Shown piece after piece: positions 42,915 through 51,261 of a DNA stretch of 64,000 nucleotides. Below the pieces are notes generated by a model, which saw nothing but the letters and a program-made list of their open reading frames with translations, was not told the origin of the DNA and searched no databases. Within the stretch, counting starts at the first letter, position 1, and the number at the start of each line of letters is the position of its first letter. The stretch is from Pseudoxanthomonas sp. z9 (GTDB taxonomy: Bacteria > Pseudomonadota > Gammaproteobacteria > Xanthomonadales > Xanthomonadaceae). The translations under genes were made by a program, and so were the position numbers. Where the stretch lies: assembly GCF_006542425.1 (NCBI RefSeq), contig NZ_VFID01000003.1:399321-463320 (forward strand), read 5' to 3'.

Positions 42915-44027
42915 ATGACCGAATTCATCCCGCCCGGCACGCGCTTCCACGCACTGCCCTCGCCCTTCCCGATGAAACGCGGCGGCGCCCTGCACGGCGC
43001 GCGCATCGCCTATGAAACCTGGGGCCGGCTCAATGCCGCCGGCGACAACGCCATCCTGATCGTCACCGGCCTGTCGCCGGACGCGCACGCCGCACGCAAC
43101 GAAGGCAACGACGAGGAAGGCTGGTGGGAAGCGATGCTCGGGCCGGGCAAGCCGATCGATACGGATCGCTGGTTCGTGATCTGCGTGAACTCGCTGGGAA
43201 GCTGCAAGGGTTCGACCGGTCCGGCCTCGATCAATCCGGCCAGCGGCGAACTCTACCGGCTGGATTTCCCGGAACTGTCGATCGAGGACGGCGCCAATGC
43301 CGCCCATGCGGTGGTGCAGGCACTGGGCATCGGGCAACTGGCCTGCATCATCGGCAACTCGATGGGCGGCATGACCGCGCTGGCCTACCTGCTGCTGCAT
43401 CCCGGCAGCGCGCGCGCGCACATCAACATCTCCGGCAGCGCCCAGGCCCTGCCCTTCTCCATCGCCATCCGTTCCCTGCAACGCGAGGCGATCCGCCTGG
43501 ACCCGGCATGGAACCAGGGCCACTACGACGACGAGCGCTATCCCGAATCCGGCATGCGCATGGCCCGCAAACTGGGGGTCATCACCTATCGCTCGGCGCT
43601 GGAGTGGGATGGCCGCTTCGGCCGGGTGCGACTGGAATCGGACCGCCCGGACGAGGATCCGTTCGGGCTGGAATTCCAGGTGGAAAGCTATCTGGAAGGC
43701 CATGCGCGCCGTTTCGTGCGCCGTTTCGACCCCAACTGCTATCTCTACCTGAGCCGTTCGATGGACTGGTTCGACCTGGCCGAGTACGCCAGCGGCGACG
43801 TGATGCAGGGCCTGGCGCGGATCCGGGTGGAGCGGGCGCTGGCGATCGGTGCGGTGACCGACATCCTGTTCCCGCTCCAGCAGCAGGAACAGATTGCCCA
43901 GGGACTGGCGCGGGGCGGTGCGCGCGCGGAGTTCGTGCCGCTGGAATCGCCGCAGGGCCACGACGCCTTCCTGGTGGATTTCGCCCGGTTCGGCCCGGCG
44001 GTGGCCGGTTTCCTGGCGGCGCTCTGA
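42915..44027 (+). CDS. metX: Homoserine/serine O-acyltransferase, MetX family
   Basis: A 370-residue alpha/beta-hydrolase acyltransferase. The catalytic serine is S149 in GNSMGG, with Asp in VTDILFP and His in QGHDAFLVD. The family transfers acetyl or succinyl from CoA to homoserine or serine. Xanthomonad members have been reported, as I recall, to be serine O-succinyltransferases for cysteine synthesis, so the metX name may mislead. The next gene, a cysteine dioxygenase, is consistent with sulfur amino acid metabolism. Confidence 0.88.
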   Translation: MTEFIPPGTRFHALPSPFPMKRGGALHGARIAYETWGRLNAAGDNAILIVTGLSPDAHAARNEGNDEEGWWEAMLGPGKPIDTDRWFVICVNSLGSCKGSTGPASINPASGELYRLDFPELSIEDGANAAHAVVQALGIGQLACIIGNSMGGMTALAYLLLHPGSARAHINISGSAQALPFSIAIRSLQREAIRLDPAWNQGHYDDERYPESGMRMARKLGVITYRSALEWDGRFGRVRLESDRPDEDPFGLEFQVESYLEGHARRFVRRFDPNCYLYLSRSMDWFDLAEYASGDVMQGLARIRVERALAIGAVTDILFPLQQQEQIAQGLARGGARAEFVPLESPQGHDAFLVDFARFGPAVAGFLAAL

Positions 44028-44100
44028 GGCGTCGCCATACCGTCGCGACCGGGACCCGCCCGGACTAGAATGGCGGCACCACTATTCCCGGGTGCCTTCC

Positions 44101-44691
44101 ATGTCCCTCGATTTTCCCGGCCACGATCGGCTGGTCGCCACGCTCGACGCCGCCGTCGCGCTGGGCGACGATCGCGCCATCACCGATGCGCTGCGCAAGT
44201 CGCTGTGCGAACTGATCCGCGACGAATCGGTCACCCTGCCCGGCTGCGTGCTGGAGCCCATCGCCGACCACTACGCGCGGCGCGAGCTGTACACCAGCCC
44301 CGAGTACGGCTACAGCGTCATCGCCATGACCTGGGGTCCGGGCCAGGGCACCAAGATCCATGACCACTCCGGCATGTGGTGCGTGGAAGGCGTCTGGCGG
44401 GGTCGTCTGGAAATCACCCAGTACGAGTTGGCCGAACACGACGACGAGCGCTACCGCTTCGTCGCCGCCGGCACCATCGAGGCCGGCACCGGCTCGGCCG
44501 GCAGCCTGATTCCGCCCCACGAATACCACACCATCCGCAACCCCAGCGACGACGCCATCGCCGTGTCCCTGCACGTCTACCAGCGCACCATGGTCCGCTG
44601 CGGCATCTACACGCCGGAAGCCGACGCCAGCGGCGCGGAAGGCTGGCAGCGCCGCGGCGAGCGCCTGCTCGGCACCGACCGCGTGGTCTGA
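44101..44691 (+). CDS. Cysteine dioxygenase (cupin)
   Basis: A 196-residue cupin oxygenase that converts cysteine to cysteine sulfinate with O2. The three-histidine iron site is visible: H87 and H89 in KIHDHSGMWCVEG and a histidine in PPHEYHTIRN (H140 or H143). ATG 44101 is used; the frame extends 69 codons upstream over metX without conservation. It follows metX by 73 bp on the same strand. Confidence 0.9.
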   Translation: MSLDFPGHDRLVATLDAAVALGDDRAITDALRKSLCELIRDESVTLPGCVLEPIADHYARRELYTSPEYGYSVIAMTWGPGQGTKIHDHSGMWCVEGVWRGRLEITQYELAEHDDERYRFVAAGTIEAGTGSAGSLIPPHEYHTIRNPSDDAIAVSLHVYQRTMVRCGIYTPEADASGAEGWQRRGERLLGTDRVV

Positions 44692-44695
44692 CGGG

Positions 44696-44725
44696 CTGTC
44701 CGGGCCCGCGGGCCTCGGCTATACT
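44696..44725 (+). promoter_or_regulatory. Promoter of tRNA-Leu
   Basis: A TATACT -10 at 44720-44725 lies 9 bp before the tRNA. A weak CTGTCC -35 at 44696-44701 gives an 18-bp spacer. Confidence 0.6.
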
Positions 44726-44734
44726 CGCTCCGTT

Positions 44735-44820
44735 GCCGAAGTGGCGGAATGGTAGACGCAGCGGACTCAAAATCCGCCGCCCTTAAAAGCGTGTGGGTTC
44801 GAGTCCCACCTTCGGCACCA
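44735..44820 (+). tRNA. tRNA-Leu (anticodon CAA)
   Basis: An 86-nt tRNA with an encoded CCA end. The acceptor stem GCCGAAG / CTTCGGC is perfect and the D-arm GGCGGAATGGTAGACGC is leucine-like. The anticodon stem GCGGA / TCCGC encloses CTCAAAA, giving anticodon CAA at 44768-44770, and a long variable arm is present, as expected for tRNA-Leu. It decodes UUG. A strong terminator follows. Confidence 0.97.
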
Positions 44821-44827
44821 GACCCGG

Positions 44828-44860
44828 AAGAGGCCCGACGAAAGTCGGGCCTCTTTTTTT
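44828..44860 (+). terminator. Intrinsic terminator of tRNA-Leu
   Basis: A 12-bp perfect stem (AAGAGGCCCGAC / GTCGGGCCTCTT) with a GAAA loop, running into a T tract. Textbook Rho-independent terminator. Confidence 0.93.
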
Positions 44861-44891
44861 GTCCCGGATTTGGACCGTTAGAAAATTGATG

Positions 44892-44921
44892 TTGGGAAAG
44901 TGGCCAAAGGTGTGCTATACC
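44892..44921 (+). promoter_or_regulatory. Putative sigma-70 promoter of the TetR gene at 45056
   Basis: TTGGGA (44892-44897) and TATACC (44916-44921) with an 18-bp spacer, just after the tRNA terminator. About 130 bp separate it from the chosen start codon. Confidence 0.45.
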
Positions 44922-45055
44922 TGAATCGTCACAGTACGAGCAGAACAGATGCGCGTCATTCATGCCAAATGGCAGTTGACAAACGGGGAGCGCATTCAGG
45001 TGAGAACCATTCCATCGGCCCTTCGGGACGCCCAGCCAACCTGCCGGTACCGCCA

Positions 45056-45751
45056 GTGAGCAATTCGACCGATTTCCGTGGCACCGTTTCTTCCCGCTCT
45101 GTGAATTCCAGCGCATTCCTGCGCAGCCGCCGCAACGTCGAACTGTGCAAACGGGGCGAGATGCGGGCCGAACGCTTCCTGGACGCCGCCACCGAGGTCT
45201 TCGCCGAGAAAGGCTACCAGCACGCCAAGCTGAGCGAAATCGTCGCCCGCGCCGGCGGCTCCCTGGCGACCCTGTACCGGATCTTCGGCGACAAGGAGGG
45301 GCTGGCCTACGCCATCCTGGAACGCCGCCTGGAGAACCATGTCGGCATCCTCAACGACATGAATTTCTCCGATCTGCCGCCGGAGCAGGCGCTGCGCGAA
45401 GTCGCCATCCGCATCGCCGATTCGATGGTCAAGGCGGAATCGCGGGTGGTCTACCGCATCGTGATTGGCGAGGGCGAGTCGTTCCCCGCCCTGCGCGACT
45501 GGTTCTTCGAGCATGCCGTGGCCGAGACCCGCGGCATCCTGACCCGTTTCTTCCAGCAGGAAATGGACAACGGCCACCTGAAGCTGGCCTCGGCCGAGGC
45601 GGCCGCCACCCAGTTCTACATGATGATGTTCGGCAACCTGATCATCCGGGTCGCCAGCGGCTATCTGGACAAGCTCGATCCCGCCTCGCTGCGCGAGCAG
45701 GCCGTGGCCAACGTCGACCTGTTCCTGCAGGGTGCGTTGCCGCGCGGATAA
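45056..45751 (+). CDS. TetR/AcrR family transcriptional regulator (paralogue of the conduit TetR)
   Basis: A 231-residue regulator. The helix-turn-helix is in FLDAATEVFAEKGYQHAKLSEIVARAGGSLATLYRIFGDKEGLAYAI. The ligand domain has RIVIGEGESFPALRDWFFEHA, clearly paralogous to the TetR at 31460. The start is uncertain: GTG 45056 gives an N-terminal arm similar in length to the paralogue; in-frame ATG 44969 and GTG 45101 are alternatives. It precedes an FAD oxidoreductase by 48 bp, its likely target or partner. Confidence 0.85.
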   Translation: MSNSTDFRGTVSSRSVNSSAFLRSRRNVELCKRGEMRAERFLDAATEVFAEKGYQHAKLSEIVARAGGSLATLYRIFGDKEGLAYAILERRLENHVGILNDMNFSDLPPEQALREVAIRIADSMVKAESRVVYRIVIGEGESFPALRDWFFEHAVAETRGILTRFFQQEMDNGHLKLASAEAAATQFYMMMFGNLIIRVASGYLDKLDPASLREQAVANVDLFLQGALPRG

Positions 45752-45799
45752 TCCCGTGGCCGTCCCGGTGATCCAGGTGGTGCCGGCATCCCCTTCGCG

Positions 45800-47017
45800 A
45801 TGGACCTGAAGAGCGGTTATCCCTACTGGGCCATCAAGAATGGCCTGCTGAACCCCTTTCCCGCGCTGACCGGCGATCTCGCCTGCGAGGTCGCAGTCAT
45901 CGGTGGCGGCATCACCGGCGCGCTGATCGCCGATCACCTGCAGGCGGCCGGGCATGAGGTCGCGGTCATCGAGCAGGGCGAAATCGGCTGGGGCAGCACC
46001 GCCGCCAGCACCGCTCTGCTCCAGTACGAAATCGACACCCACCTGCTCGATCTCGCGCAGCGCGTGGGCGCACAGGACGCCGCACTGGCCTATCTGGGCT
46101 GCGCGCAGGCCCTGGATCAGCTGCGCGAGCTGGCTACCGGGATTCGCGACATCGGGTTCGCCTGGACGGACAGCCTGTACCTGGCGACCCGTCGCCGGGA
46201 ACGCGACGGATTGGCTGAGGAAGCCGCAGCCAGGCGTCGGTTGGGGTTGCGGGTCGACTACCTGGATTCGGGCGACTTGGCCGAACGGTTCGGGATATCG
46301 CGACCCGCCGCCCTGCTGAGCCACCAGGCCGCCCGCGTGGATCCCTACCGCATGGCCCATCGCCTGCTCCAGCGCCTGCAGGCGCGCGGTGCCTCTGTCC
46401 ACGGGCACACCCCGATCGTCGATCTCCAGCCACAGGCGCGCTCGGTGCGGCTGCGAACCGGACAGGGCGGTTGGATCCGCGCCCGCCACGCCATCCTCGC
46501 CACCGGCTATGCGGCGCAGCAGTGGCTGCGCGTGCGCGTGGCGCGCAACCACAGCAGCTACGCCTTCGTCAGCGATCCGATCGCACCCGAGGCCCTTGGC
46601 TTTCTCGAACGCACCGTGCTGTGGGAAACCGCCCGTCCCTATCTGTACCTGCGCGCGACACCGGACCACCGGATCATCGTCGGCGGCGAGGATGACCGCA
46701 TCGACATTCCGGCACGACGGGACGCGCGGGTGATGAAGAAGGCGCGGGCGCTGGGCGGCAAGCTGGGCGAACTGCTGCCACATCTCCAGTGCGATCCGGC
46801 GTTCGCCTGGGCAGGCACCTTCGCCGAGACCCCGGATGGGTTGCCGTTCTTCGGCCCCCATCCGCAGTATGGCCCGCGCGTGCATTTCGCGATGGCCTAC
46901 GGCGGAAACGGCATCACCTACAGCCGGATCGGCGCGGACCTGCTGCTGGCCGCCCTCGAACGGCGCCGGCATCCATTGGCGGAATTGTTCTCGTTCGCTC
47001 GCCTCGCGCGATCCTGA
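45800..47017 (+). CDS. FAD-dependent oxidoreductase (DAO family)
   Basis: A 405-residue D-amino-acid-oxidase-fold flavoprotein. The FAD motif CEVAVIGGGITGALIADHLQAAGHEVAVIEQ begins at about residue 29, with GWGSTAASTALLQYEID after it. The C-terminal GTFAETPDGLPFFGPHPQYG and YGGNGITYSRIGADLL close the FAD site. These enzymes oxidise amines or deaminate amino acids; the substrate is unknown. Preceded by a TetR gene that may regulate it. Confidence 0.87.
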   Translation: MDLKSGYPYWAIKNGLLNPFPALTGDLACEVAVIGGGITGALIADHLQAAGHEVAVIEQGEIGWGSTAASTALLQYEIDTHLLDLAQRVGAQDAALAYLGCAQALDQLRELATGIRDIGFAWTDSLYLATRRRERDGLAEEAAARRRLGLRVDYLDSGDLAERFGISRPAALLSHQAARVDPYRMAHRLLQRLQARGASVHGHTPIVDLQPQARSVRLRTGQGGWIRARHAILATGYAAQQWLRVRVARNHSSYAFVSDPIAPEALGFLERTVLWETARPYLYLRATPDHRIIVGGEDDRIDIPARRDARVMKKARALGGKLGELLPHLQCDPAFAWAGTFAETPDGLPFFGPHPQYGPRVHFAMAYGGNGITYSRIGADLLLAALERRRHPLAELFSFARLARS

Positions 47018-47082
47018 TCCGATTTCATCCGGCGACGACGCCACCGCGCGTAGGTTCGAACCTCCCATCCCGGAGCATTCCA

Positions 47083-47532
47083 ATGCCACGAGGAGAGAAG
47101 AGCGCCTACAGCGATCGGCAGAAGCGCAAGGCCGAGCACATCGAGGAAAGCGAGCGCGAGCAGGGTCGTTCCGAAGAGGACGCCGAGCGCATCGCCTGGG
47201 CCACGGTCAACAAGCAGGAAGGCGGGGGCGCGAAAAAGAAGAGCGCCCGCAAGACCACCAGGAAGGCCGCGAAGAAAACCGCGCGGAAGGCGCCTCGCAA
47301 GACCGCGGAGAAAGCCGCGAAGAAAGCCACAAAGAAGACCGCGCGCAAGGCGGCCGGGAAAACCCCGAAGAAAGCGGCGAAGAAGGCACCTCGCAAGGCC
47401 GCCAAGAAGGCGGCAAGGAAGACCACCCGCAAGACGGCGAAGAAAACGGCACGCAAATCCGCGCGGAAAAGCCCCCGCAAGGCCGCGAAGAAAACCACCC
47501 GCCATTCGAATGGACGTACCCGCGGGGATTGA
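47083..47532 (+). CDS. Histone-H1-like basic protein with a conserved N-terminal domain
   Basis: A 149-residue protein. Residues 1-50 (MPRGEKSAYSDRQKRKAEHI..., RIAWATVNKQEGGG) match a short domain found in proteins often annotated as plasmid stabilization. The rest is an almost pure Lys/Ala/Arg/Thr tail of repeated K-x-A-R-K units, as in AlgP and histone-H1-like proteins. It probably binds DNA. Start at ATG 47083; the frame continues upstream over the oxidoreductase without meaning. Confidence 0.82.
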   Translation: MPRGEKSAYSDRQKRKAEHIEESEREQGRSEEDAERIAWATVNKQEGGGAKKKSARKTTRKAAKKTARKAPRKTAEKAAKKATKKTARKAAGKTPKKAAKKAPRKAAKKAARKTTRKTAKKTARKSARKSPRKAAKKTTRHSNGRTRGD

Positions 47533-47637
47533 ATGCGTCCGCCCGGGGGACGGCAAGGAGCGTCCGTTCGCCGCATCGCGGTACCGGACCCTTCGCATTC
47601 CCGCAGGAAGCCACGCCCCCCGAACCGGCGTGGGGAC

Positions 47638-48111
47638 CTATCGCTTCGCGGGTTCCCCACCCGGCCACCAACCGCGTCCGGTCAGCGCGTAGCGGTCGGC
47701 GGCGCGTTCGAACGGGTTGCGCACGCTGACCCCGCCGCACAGCAGGTAGATCGGCAGGAACAGTGGCCCCAGCACCATGTACTGGAACACGTGCGCGCGC
47801 TCGTGGTCGCCCAGCCGGATCGGCGGATGCTCGCAGTGGCCGGCGCGCTGCTCGTAGGTGATGCAGGTGGAATCCAGGCTGTCGCCGGTATGCAGGATGG
47901 TGTTGCCGAAGGTGATCGCGCCACCCGGGCCCCACGGCCAGTGGTGGAATACCAGCGCGCAGTCGCGCCGGCTCCAGCGCGCGCGCGCGCCGAATGCCAG
48001 TCCCAGGCTCCCCGCCAGCAGGCCGACCAGCGTGTTCGGCAAGGCCCAGAGCATGCCCAGCCCGCGCAACGCGGGCAGCCAGACGGGCGGCGTTCGCGCC
48101 CGCTCGTTCAA
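47638..48111 (-). CDS. Membrane protein with an HExxH motif, uncharacterised
   Basis: A 157-residue protein. Two hydrophobic segments (LGMLWALPNTLVGLLAGSLGLAF and YMVLGPLFLPIYLLCGG) surround GDHERAHVFQYM, which contains a zinc-protease-like HExxH (H103, E104, H107), and NPFERAADR offers a later Glu (E135). This layout recalls a gluzincin, but no family is recognised. The TTG start overlaps the pspC-like gene stop; ATG 48138 is an alternative. Co-transcribed with the PspC gene. Confidence 0.72.
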   Translation of the reverse strand: MNERARTPPVWLPALRGLGMLWALPNTLVGLLAGSLGLAFGARARWSRRDCALVFHHWPWGPGGAITFGNTILHTGDSLDSTCITYEQRAGHCEHPPIRLGDHERAHVFQYMVLGPLFLPIYLLCGGVSVRNPFERAADRYALTGRGWWPGGEPAKR

Positions 48112-48311
48112 TCCGCCTCGTTGGGCATCAGCAGCCACAGGATGAGATAGACCAGGATGCCGGGGAACGCGGCCGAGGCGATCGAGACAATCACGAACAC
48201 GGCGCGCAGCAGGGTGGCATTCCAGCCGAACCGGTGCGCGATGCCGCCCATCACCCCCGCGAGCATGCGGTCGTTCAGTGACCGGGCCAGTGGTTTGGAC
48301 GCGGTGTTCAT
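48108..48311 (-). CDS. PspC domain membrane protein
   Basis: A 67-residue PspC-domain protein. LNDRMLAGVMGGIAHRFGWNATLLRAVFVIVSIASAAFPGILVYLILWLLMP is the whole domain: a short amphipathic start and one to two membrane helices. No pspA/B/F genes are in the window, so it may act outside the phage-shock system. Coupled to the downstream HExxH gene. Confidence 0.88.
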   Translation of the reverse strand: MNTASKPLARSLNDRMLAGVMGGIAHRFGWNATLLRAVFVIVSIASAAFPGILVYLILWLLMPNEAD

Positions 48312-48351
48312 GGTGATCGGCTCCCCACAGTCGTCGCGGCCAGTCTAGCGC

Positions 48352-48741
48352 TCAGCGCGGCGGCGCACCTGAACCACGCAGCGCCTTCAGCCGCGCCAGG
48401 AACCAGGCGCCCGCGTCGGTCTCGGGCTGGCCCGGACAGCGCACCCGGTAGGCACGTCCGCTCAGGCTGCTCTTGCTGGCGGCACGCTCGATGAACTGTT
48501 CGGCCGTATCCACCAGATCCCGCTTGAGCAGGTAGTCGTACTTGCGCCGCAGGTGCGCCCGAGCATCGGTCCGTCCATACCACTTGCCGTTGCGCTGGAA
48601 CTCGCACGCGGAGTTGGACAATCCATCCATCAATTGGGTGATCTCGCGCCGGGCCTGTTCGCCAGGCGCCGCCGACGCGGTCACCGCCAGCGAGGCCAGG
48701 CCGATACCGCACGCGAATGAAACAAGAATTCCCTTGCGCAT
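48352..48741 (-). CDS. DUF5329/YfeK-like periplasmic protein
   Basis: A 129-residue secreted protein with a signal peptide (ends near VTASA-A, residue 24). EITQLMDGLSNSACEFQRNGKWY, ARAHLRRKYDYL, AEQFIERAASKSSLSGRAYRVRCPG match the YfeK/DUF5329 pattern, including the two cysteines. Function unknown. Confidence 0.8.
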   Translation of the reverse strand: MRKGILVSFACGIGLASLAVTASAAPGEQARREITQLMDGLSNSACEFQRNGKWYGRTDARAHLRRKYDYLLKRDLVDTAEQFIERAASKSSLSGRAYRVRCPGQPETDAGAWFLARLKALRGSGAPPR

Positions 48742-48845
48742 GTTGGTGTCCCGTACTCAGTCCAGGTCGCGCAGCCTAGGCGATGGCCGGTTAACCGATC
48801 GCAACCGCGGGCGGCATGCCACCGCTCGCGGCCCCCGCCTCGCAG

Positions 48846-49913
48846 CTATGCGCGCTGCGCCAGCCACTGGTGGATCGCGCCGGGCACCTCGCGCTGCGCG
48901 CGGCTGGAGACGTAGATACCGATGTGGCCACCCTTGAAACTCAGTTCGGTGTAGTCCTCGGTACCGACCAGATCCCGCAGCGCGCGCGAGGCGTTCGGCG
49001 GCACCAGATGATCCTGTTCGGCATAGATGTTCAGTACCGGCATGTCGACGTCGCCCAGATGCACTTCCTCGCCATCGATATCGATGCCGCCATTGACGAA
49101 GCCGTTGCCCTGGTAGAACTGCTTGATGAACTGGCGGAACGCCTCGCCGGCCAGATCCGGTGAATCGAAGATCCACTTCTCCATCCGCAGGAAATCCTCC
49201 AGGCCCTTGCGATCGTCCAGTACGTCGACCAGGCCGACGTACTTCTGCAGGTTCAACCGGAACGGCTTCAGCATCAGGTAGCAGGCATTCATCATGTCGG
49301 CCGGCACGTTGCCGATCGCATCGACGAACAAATCCACGTCCATCTCGCGTGTCCAGTGCGAGAGCATGTTGTCCGGAGTATGGAAATCCACCGGCGTGAC
49401 CATGGTGATCAGGTTGCGCACCCGCTCCGGATGCAACGCCGAATAGCATAGCGAGAACGCGCCGCCCTGGCAGATGCCCAGCACGTTGATCGCCGGGAGG
49501 CCATGCTGCCGGCACAGATGCTCGACCGCGCCGTCGATGAAGCGGTTGATGTAGTCGCCCAGGGTCAGGAAGCGGTCCGAACGATCCGGATAGCCCCAAT
49601 CCAGCACGTAGACGTCCTCGCCGAGCGCCAGCAATCCCTTCACCAGCGAGCGGTCCTCCTGCAGATCGACCATGTAGGGACGATTGACCAGCGCGTAGAC
49701 GATCAGCAGCGGCACTTTCGCGGTGGGCGCCTTGGGACCGACGAACCGGTACAGCACCGCCCGGCCGTCACGCCAGACTTCCTGGCGCGGGGTGGCGCCG
49801 TAGTCGACGTCCTCCACCTGCGGCAGGGTCTGCAACCCGGCGGCCAGCTTCTGCTGCGCCTGCAGCGTTTCCTGGGCGAGTTCGTCGACGCTGATGTTCA
49901 GGGGACCGTTCAC
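48846..49913 (-). CDS. phaC: Class III poly(3-hydroxyalkanoate) synthase catalytic subunit PhaC
   Basis: A 355-residue alpha/beta-hydrolase that polymerises 3-hydroxyacyl-CoA. The lipase-like box GICQGG holds the catalytic C148, with D301 (AEQDHLVPP) and H330 (KGGHIGIYVS), one residue off the Allochromatium class III enzyme (149/302/331). Length and the partner phaE just upstream (4-bp overlap) establish class III. No phaA or phaB is in the window. Confidence 0.96.
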   Translation of the reverse strand: MNGPLNISVDELAQETLQAQQKLAAGLQTLPQVEDVDYGATPRQEVWRDGRAVLYRFVGPKAPTAKVPLLIVYALVNRPYMVDLQEDRSLVKGLLALGEDVYVLDWGYPDRSDRFLTLGDYINRFIDGAVEHLCRQHGLPAINVLGICQGGAFSLCYSALHPERVRNLITMVTPVDFHTPDNMLSHWTREMDVDLFVDAIGNVPADMMNACYLMLKPFRLNLQKYVGLVDVLDDRKGLEDFLRMEKWIFDSPDLAGEAFRQFIKQFYQGNGFVNGGIDIDGEEVHLGDVDMPVLNIYAEQDHLVPPNASRALRDLVGTEDYTELSFKGGHIGIYVSSRAQREVPGAIHQWLAQRA

Positions 49914-51208
49914 TTGCGCCCTCCCTGCCCGCGCTTGCCCTTGCCGCGTCCGGCGGTGGCGCCGCCGTCATGGGCATTGCGTGCCACCCAATCCTTCATC
50001 GACACCACTTCGCCGTCGCCGCCGCGTGCGGCACGGACCGGAGTCTTCTCCGCCGGTTTTGCCGCCTTCGTGGTGCGAGACGACTTCATCGTCTTCGCAG
50101 CCTTCACTGCCTTGGCCGGCTTTGCGCCGCTGGCGCCACCGGCGCTCTTCGCGGCCGTCGCGGTTGCCGCCCGGGGGGCGCGGGAAGGCTTCGCACCGCC
50201 GCGCGGTTTCGCCGGGCGCGCGGCGCGGGTGGCCGGAGCCTCCTGTGCGCGGCGTCCTTCACCGCCGGCACGCGATGCCTGCCGGCGCGCGGGCTGCGCC
50301 GCGTCGCGCGGATCCAGCGCGTCGTCGCGGCGGCTCATCCGGCGCAGTTGGCGTTCGAGTTCGGCGATCTTGCGGTGCGCCGAATCCACCTCGGTGCGGC
50401 CAGGCATGCCCAGGGCCACGCAGACCTGTTCGATTTCCGTCTGCACGCCCAGGCGCAAGCGCATCTGGGCATTGGTCAGATGGCCATAGACATGGCGGAA
50501 TTCCGGCGACAGCGCCACTTCCGCATAAGCCTGTTCGGCGGCATCGATCCACAGGTCGAACAACGCGCGCGCGCTGGTGATCTGCTGGCCGGGCTCGGCA
50601 CGCGCCTCGAGCAGGGCTTCGAACCGTTCGAACGCCAGCACGGCGACCTTCAGCATTACCCGCTCGTACTCGCCCAGCGCCTGCTGGTAATCCTGCTGGG
50701 CCTGCGCCAGCGCCTGCCAGCGCTCCTGGTGTTCACGCGCCGGACCGAACGCGGGCAGATGCAGCCAGCGCTCGTTCTCGCGGCGCAGGTTGTCCATGTA
50801 CGGCGATACCTGCCGGTACCAGTGTTCGAAACCGCCCGCGCCGCCGCCTTGCAGGCCACGGAAGAAATCCATCCACGGCCCCTGCCCGGCATCCATGCCC
50901 AGTGCCTGCTTCCAGGCCGCCGTCACGTCGCCGGCGCCGGCGTTCTGGCCGGCGAACCGCGCGGCCACCTGCTGCATGAGGCCATACCAGTCAGCGCTTT
51001 GCTGGCGGAACCGGTGCATCGCATCCTCGGCGGGACCGCGTCCGCCGGGCATCAGCCGGCTCCACCAGTCCAGCGCCTGCGTCCAGCCCGGCGCCGGTGC
51101 CGGCGCGGACGCGCCGGAAGCCTGCCGCAGGGCGTCGCCCCACAGATTCCAGAACTGGCGGGCCATCGCTTCGAAGTCGCCCGCGCCCGGTGGTACATGC
51201 TCGGCCAT
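49910..51208 (-). CDS. phaE: Class III PHA synthase subunit PhaE with a long basic tail
   Basis: A 432-residue partner of PhaC. Residues 1-300 carry the PhaE pattern (FWNLWGDALRQ, FGPAREHQERWQALAQAQQDYQQALGEYERVM, DLWIDAAEQAYAEVALSPEFRHVYGHLTNAQMRLR). From about residue 300 the protein becomes a Lys/Ala/Arg/Pro-rich tail of about 130 residues resembling PhaF phasins and H1-like proteins, suggesting nucleoid contact for granule segregation. Overlaps phaC (ATGA). Confidence 0.9.
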   Translation of the reverse strand: MAEHVPPGAGDFEAMARQFWNLWGDALRQASGASAPAPAPGWTQALDWWSRLMPGGRGPAEDAMHRFRQQSADWYGLMQQVAARFAGQNAGAGDVTAAWKQALGMDAGQGPWMDFFRGLQGGGAGGFEHWYRQVSPYMDNLRRENERWLHLPAFGPAREHQERWQALAQAQQDYQQALGEYERVMLKVAVLAFERFEALLEARAEPGQQITSARALFDLWIDAAEQAYAEVALSPEFRHVYGHLTNAQMRLRLGVQTEIEQVCVALGMPGRTEVDSAHRKIAELERQLRRMSRRDDALDPRDAAQPARRQASRAGGEGRRAQEAPATRAARPAKPRGGAKPSRAPRAATATAAKSAGGASGAKPAKAVKAAKTMKSSRTTKAAKPAEKTPVRAARGGDGEVVSMKDWVARNAHDGGATAGRGKGKRGQGGRK

Positions 51209-51261
51209 AAGTCCTCCTGTGCCCCGATTCTAGCCGCGCGCGGCGACGCGCGGGTGACGGT

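Noticed and set aside
44740..45055. An integration site at the tRNA-Leu 3' end
   Set aside because: No duplicated tRNA 3' fragment or integrase is visible downstream; the tRNA is followed at once by its terminator.
47230..47500. A DNA tandem repeat or CRISPR-like array
   Set aside because: The periodicity is that of Lys/Ala-rich codons inside a protein gene, without constant repeats and unique spacers.
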